A stretch of DNA of 55,342 bases from Acidobacteriota bacterium (GTDB taxonomy: Bacteria; Acidobacteriota; Vicinamibacteria; Vicinamibacterales; JAFNAJ01): positions 1-55,342 of the forward strand of contig JAHDVP010000001.1 of the NCBI GenBank assembly GCA_023384575.1. Direction: 5' to 3'. The position numbers and the translations under genes are program-made. The notes below the pieces were generated by a model. It made no database searches, had not been told where the DNA came from, and saw nothing but the letters and a program-made list of their open reading frames with translations. Below, piece by piece: positions 55,001 to 55,342 of the stretch (position 1 is the stretch's first letter; every line of letters starts with the position of its first letter).

Positions 55001-55342
55001 GCGCTCGAGACCGGCGTGGACCCGTCCGACGCCACGACGGTGACGGTGACCGGCGCCGTACCCTGGAAAGCCACGGAGGCCTGGACCTCCTCGTTCGGCT
55101 CGGCGAGCGTCACGGTGGCGACGCCGCCGTTGCTCGGGTTGGCCAGCGACCGCGCGACGATGCGATAGGTCCCGAGGGGCAGGAACTCGAAGAGCACCTC
55201 GCCCGCAGTGTCCACCGCGCCGGTCCGTCCCAGGTTGCCGACGCCGGCGCCGGCGAGCGAGACCGTCGCATTGGGCACGAGGAAGCTCTGCTCGTCGCGC
55301 ACGGTGACTCGAAGCGACGCCCGCGGCGCGAGGACGACGGGC
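46042..55342 (-). CDS. Giant exported multi-repeat protein (carboxypeptidase-regulatory-like and Ig-like), 5' truncated by window edge
   Basis: More than 3,090 residues; the frame stays open to the right edge, so the signal peptide is outside. From the visible N-terminus: prealbumin-like CarboxypepD_reg repeats, then Ig-like domains of SbsA type (TVAPVDGTAGVAPNAVVSVT; VALSPASGARQVQPGASIRA) and bacterial Ig domains to about 52,700. A long run of CarboxypepD_reg repeats follows, of the form G-x-V-F-x-x-D-G-T-T-P-V then A-D-G-x-Y. Two copies of a distinct module of about 230-260 residues are present (50000-50800 and 46042-46800), with RKVFVP, RYLEI, LRLKSNL/LRVESNL and MHFGAQQ/MHFAVQR boxes. No LPXTG, sorting tail or obvious anchor is seen. 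It is probably a surface or secreted adhesive scaffold. Confidence 0.85.
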   Translation of the reverse strand, partial: PVVLAPRASLRVTVRDEQSFLVPNATVSLAGAGVGNLGRTGAVDTAGEVLFEFLPLGTYRIVARSLANPSNGGVATVTLAEPNEEVQASVAFQGTAPVTVTVVASDGSTPVSSARVTLTASGAPAGQVSSEIAETFIAFTNASGTAMFPTVPVGAFFVRGEAAALSGVATGEIPAPDAAQAATVQLGPSGTIAGRVLLPDGVTQAPLAIVTLRFQSQSGLQSGTLQVRTGLAGTFEFGGIPVGPFSVQIFEVVSAGVRNVTGSIAADGQLVQLGDLVLDNTAPRIETVAPVDGTAGVAPNAVVSVTFNEPIQPGSVVLRTSTQTGNFAILDGSQPVAGTIAFSNGNRTVSFTPSGAFRSNALITVVVTGGMNGPKDASDFTLIDTFVSAFTTADVIPPVLVALSPASGARQVQPGASIRAEFSEPLASGVMTLADAAGQPVTGQSALTAGNTAVVFAPLDFLRANTSYTVTISGVADLAGNGLPQGTVTSQFFTVDTIAPVVTGIDVTGVLRAGSTVVARAAFADADVVRVEYAIAGGATAVSTTAPFGVSLTLPSNVTTTSITALAVDAVGNRSQPFSRVVALEVDQAPTVQLVNVGGQTVVDPGATVLFDVVAEDDRALATVLFSTVGAATTSVTRTVAPDQTTYTERFSVVVPPTAAAGQTLTVQAAAIDLAGNRSDTATLVLTVSDVLGEDDVPPAVSVLAPAAGASIGAGQTLLVSVRGTDNIGVTRIELGVSGAVVANEPRTFSPAVSPADAEFSVAVPPSATGTIELTVTAFDARNNASTPATRSVTVVSQTGIVLPPSAALLAGETASLALTLASPAGAGGVQVSFTSSNTGVVAAPAPLTIPAGETDADVELTGIAAGTATVTASVGGVPSASTEVSVSGGVVRGVVVDGMLAPVAGADVTVFHGGTAIETTTDADGAYVAIGVVGTGFSGLNFSVRAFDPATSLLGYATGQLNVPFGSATRNVVVLPAGTIVGTVFLANGTTPAGEGVRVELREGSASGPLAATVFTDDQGRYEFPLVAVGTYTIEAFGDGGHRGRSSATVSATGQEIVLPVVFLGRGVVQGVVRDGMNAPVAGAVVELRATSLFGAAPMVSVTTETDGAFRFEGVFVGSFTLSARDPVTNQAGSASGTVASDGETVTRDVFLTPFGNLQGTVFLFGGTTPVGAGATVTFDSCLSFENPALCRFTTTTSAGGSYAFTFLPLRAYTLTVSNPANRGLGRVAGALTVSGQTVTQNVTLFGQGTLVVAVLDASGQPVSGASVSATVDNAVITDSLAGVSGPTGVVRLEQLLAGSFTVTATSLSLTGTATGTLAANDELPVTVTLEPTATITGDVFLPNGTTPADAGQVRATRQQFPFLVYNVGIAGGAYSLDNLKLGTYRLDVFDGAGRRRALVRDVVLSSNGQVERRDVSFIGLGTVSGAVLNPDLSGASGLSVQLQSLNPDIGGFLSTTSGAGGAYQIANVPVGNVRVTSGTGTLLGEAFGTMPEDGATITINVNLANNAVTLPVDRYDANDSFFRIAGSGAITDSLASVFRGDFSSNQGGFLLDVLANGTATRFTGATIGTTEEAGREIVVRQQDIGVSGLEVTRKVFVPTTGYFVRYLEILRNTTDAPMTVGLRLKSNLRNFNGAPDVRATSNGNLTLQAGGTSPDRWVVLDDNSDGDPYRVSTGTPVAFVFDGEAGDVQATGLQLLRPSHAEFFVTWDGLTVPAGGTVAIMHFGAQQTSRLAAQRSAERLVQLPPEALAGLSLEEIGAVRNFDVPNDGIGIVAPLPVLTGTVSGRLFEGDGTTPVPFAQVRFTSDNPLYQRQQFVNTDGAGNFGLTGSIASRRPVILDSFTLLASHPRTGFASPATPGTFAVGETTATQNVVFSNLGVVRGTVRRASGTVVTSGTIEIRRTSPSFSTSISIGADGSYVLGGIPVGTFALTAQESHPQGSGTPSAATPVTVTAGTSVTQDVVLLPTGALTGLLLSGTGVPQTNQWVYVEGQTASLYVYRYAQTDTSGRFTFPDLPEGTWQVYSYEPATFIQSRLEVAVVAGQTTEQNLVFVGLGTLQVDVQRTNGALQSGIRVDVFDNRFSLTATTDGSGRAVFTSVPVDGPVTVRAYPSGASQLRDETQVTLGTPGAVVPLTLTLPPYGRITGTVSTPAGALAGTNRRVDLIATGISTRNNFTNASSVFAFDFVQVGPSFTLRAYHPTTTALFLDHPGNVLASDGQELVVDVRYPALATVRVTVVDGSGNPLPGLRIDSADASRTFFTNRGTTNANGQLDVPSMPQGVFTIRVRNASTGFTLAEDTGVITAADDALVVPIQITALITTGHVAGLVTAADGVTPVPSSSVLILNAADRTSLRSLFTSSTGSYTTVPNAITTGAQGFIVQARHPNNSSLNAEVADVFEVNGETRTVNVALPVVRTTVRGRVYGADGATPVPGVSVQLRTPSGLSLLSRTSDASGNFEFLNVFVSTDGIVLRGTASGGLTVDVTAPAPAPDVPVTLDVVMPGVVGTLSGRVFAGDGVTPVGQVWLELYEVLPGGGTSYLVGFNADNESRYTRTVLSPAGSLLLRVYTPWNWLGVDTPIVLPGQGAAIEQDVVLPISTITGRVTYADGTPVSSPSVYVETPNGTFNQFRTVENQYFIFEVPAGTFRIVAQDDNYGLQASTTVTVASTTSTVELDFEMPPTGTVRGTLTGLTGQPIAFDSLYLVSDGLRWEQYASTDQQGNFEFLRVPLGPVYVQAYAYDSVNNLYTYASASGDLASETTPLVLNVAFDTVGQLQLQAFNSDGLPRASEYVQVEAFGSNGPLGYFSLSRITDGDGRINVGSVPAGPVVAYFYDSSAQRYVVGSGVLSPGGTLALEMRLPLGVQFDVNLDGADGFRYDVQSDGRLGDGGTVDRALSDAYDGAYRLRFQNSSFCCPSFAVLEASDRQAIVGPAATYRGLVLTRKVFVPGAGGFARYLEIVSNPNATALPIRLRVESNLGSDSNTRVLVAPADTGGTYAMTDENRSNSTAPLLAHVFNGVGAAPVRGTAIVGPDGNDRLQADYDVLVPAGGAAIVMHFAVQRAPGDQAGATTQAEALVNLTDPAALAGLTAAERAAIVNFVLPPQ

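Noticed and set aside
1-55342. A CRISPR array
   Set aside because: No regularly spaced identical repeats of suitable length were seen. The repeats in the giant exported protein are protein-level and divergent in DNA.

Overview
The window is GC-rich DNA that looks like an environmental Acidobacteriota genome, probably of the Vicinamibacteria type. That placement is inference. It rests on the CadC-type regulator fused to TPR-like repeats, the giant secreted protein built from carboxypeptidase-regulatory-like repeats, the NdvB-type glucan synthase and the many small secreted proteins with no recognisable family. There is no rRNA or marker gene that fixes the taxonomy.

Positions 1 to about 22,244 are the right-hand part of an integrative and conjugative element inserted at the 3' end of a tRNA-Ser(CGA) gene (22245-22335, minus). 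The left edge is inside a virB10/trbI gene. It is followed by two virB5/trbJ-like paralogues, virB6, a small membrane gene, virB8, another small membrane gene, two winged-helix proteins of Replic_Relax-like layout, a gene-poor stretch with two strong inverted repeats (candidate oriT), a small DNA-binding-like gene, virD4 and virB11. Cargo and maintenance genes follow: a three-domain TlpA-type thiol-disulfide protein, a decayed virB11 copy, then a small integron-type cassette array with no integrase. After the array come a maintenance block (two SpoVG-like paralogues, a 390-residue unknown, DUF932, RadC/JAB, a 126-residue unknown), a small HTH protein that may be the excisionase, an unknown two-gene operon and the tyrosine integrase.

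The most notable find is the cassette array (12591-14857). Two attC sites (13450-13525 and 14789-14863) each have perfect R''/R' cores and imperfect L''/L' arms with extrahelical bases. The six bases that begin each cassette are the exact complement of that cassette's own R'' box. Cassette 1 carries a surface-adhesin-E-like secreted protein. Cassette 2 carries two genes: an AbiU2-like HEPN protein with an intact R-N-x4-H motif and a DUF2569-type membrane protein. No intI gene is visible, so this is a CALIN-type array inside a conjugative element.

Right of the tRNA-Ser the DNA looks chromosomal. It carries tadA, a YdeI/OmdA protein, a broken PD40 beta-propeller gene, a VapBC pair, tRNA-Arg(ACG) with a 14-bp copy of its 3' end nearby, a GH3 hexosaminidase, a moaB-moeA pair, a CadC/TPR regulator, dodecin and a single-domain response regulator. 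Next is an 8.3-kb cyclic beta-1,2-glucan synthase gene bracketed by two closely similar Crp/Fnr regulators. The window ends with two overlapping thioredoxin-fold secreted proteins, a run of hairpins and a >3,000-residue multi-repeat exported protein that runs off the right edge.
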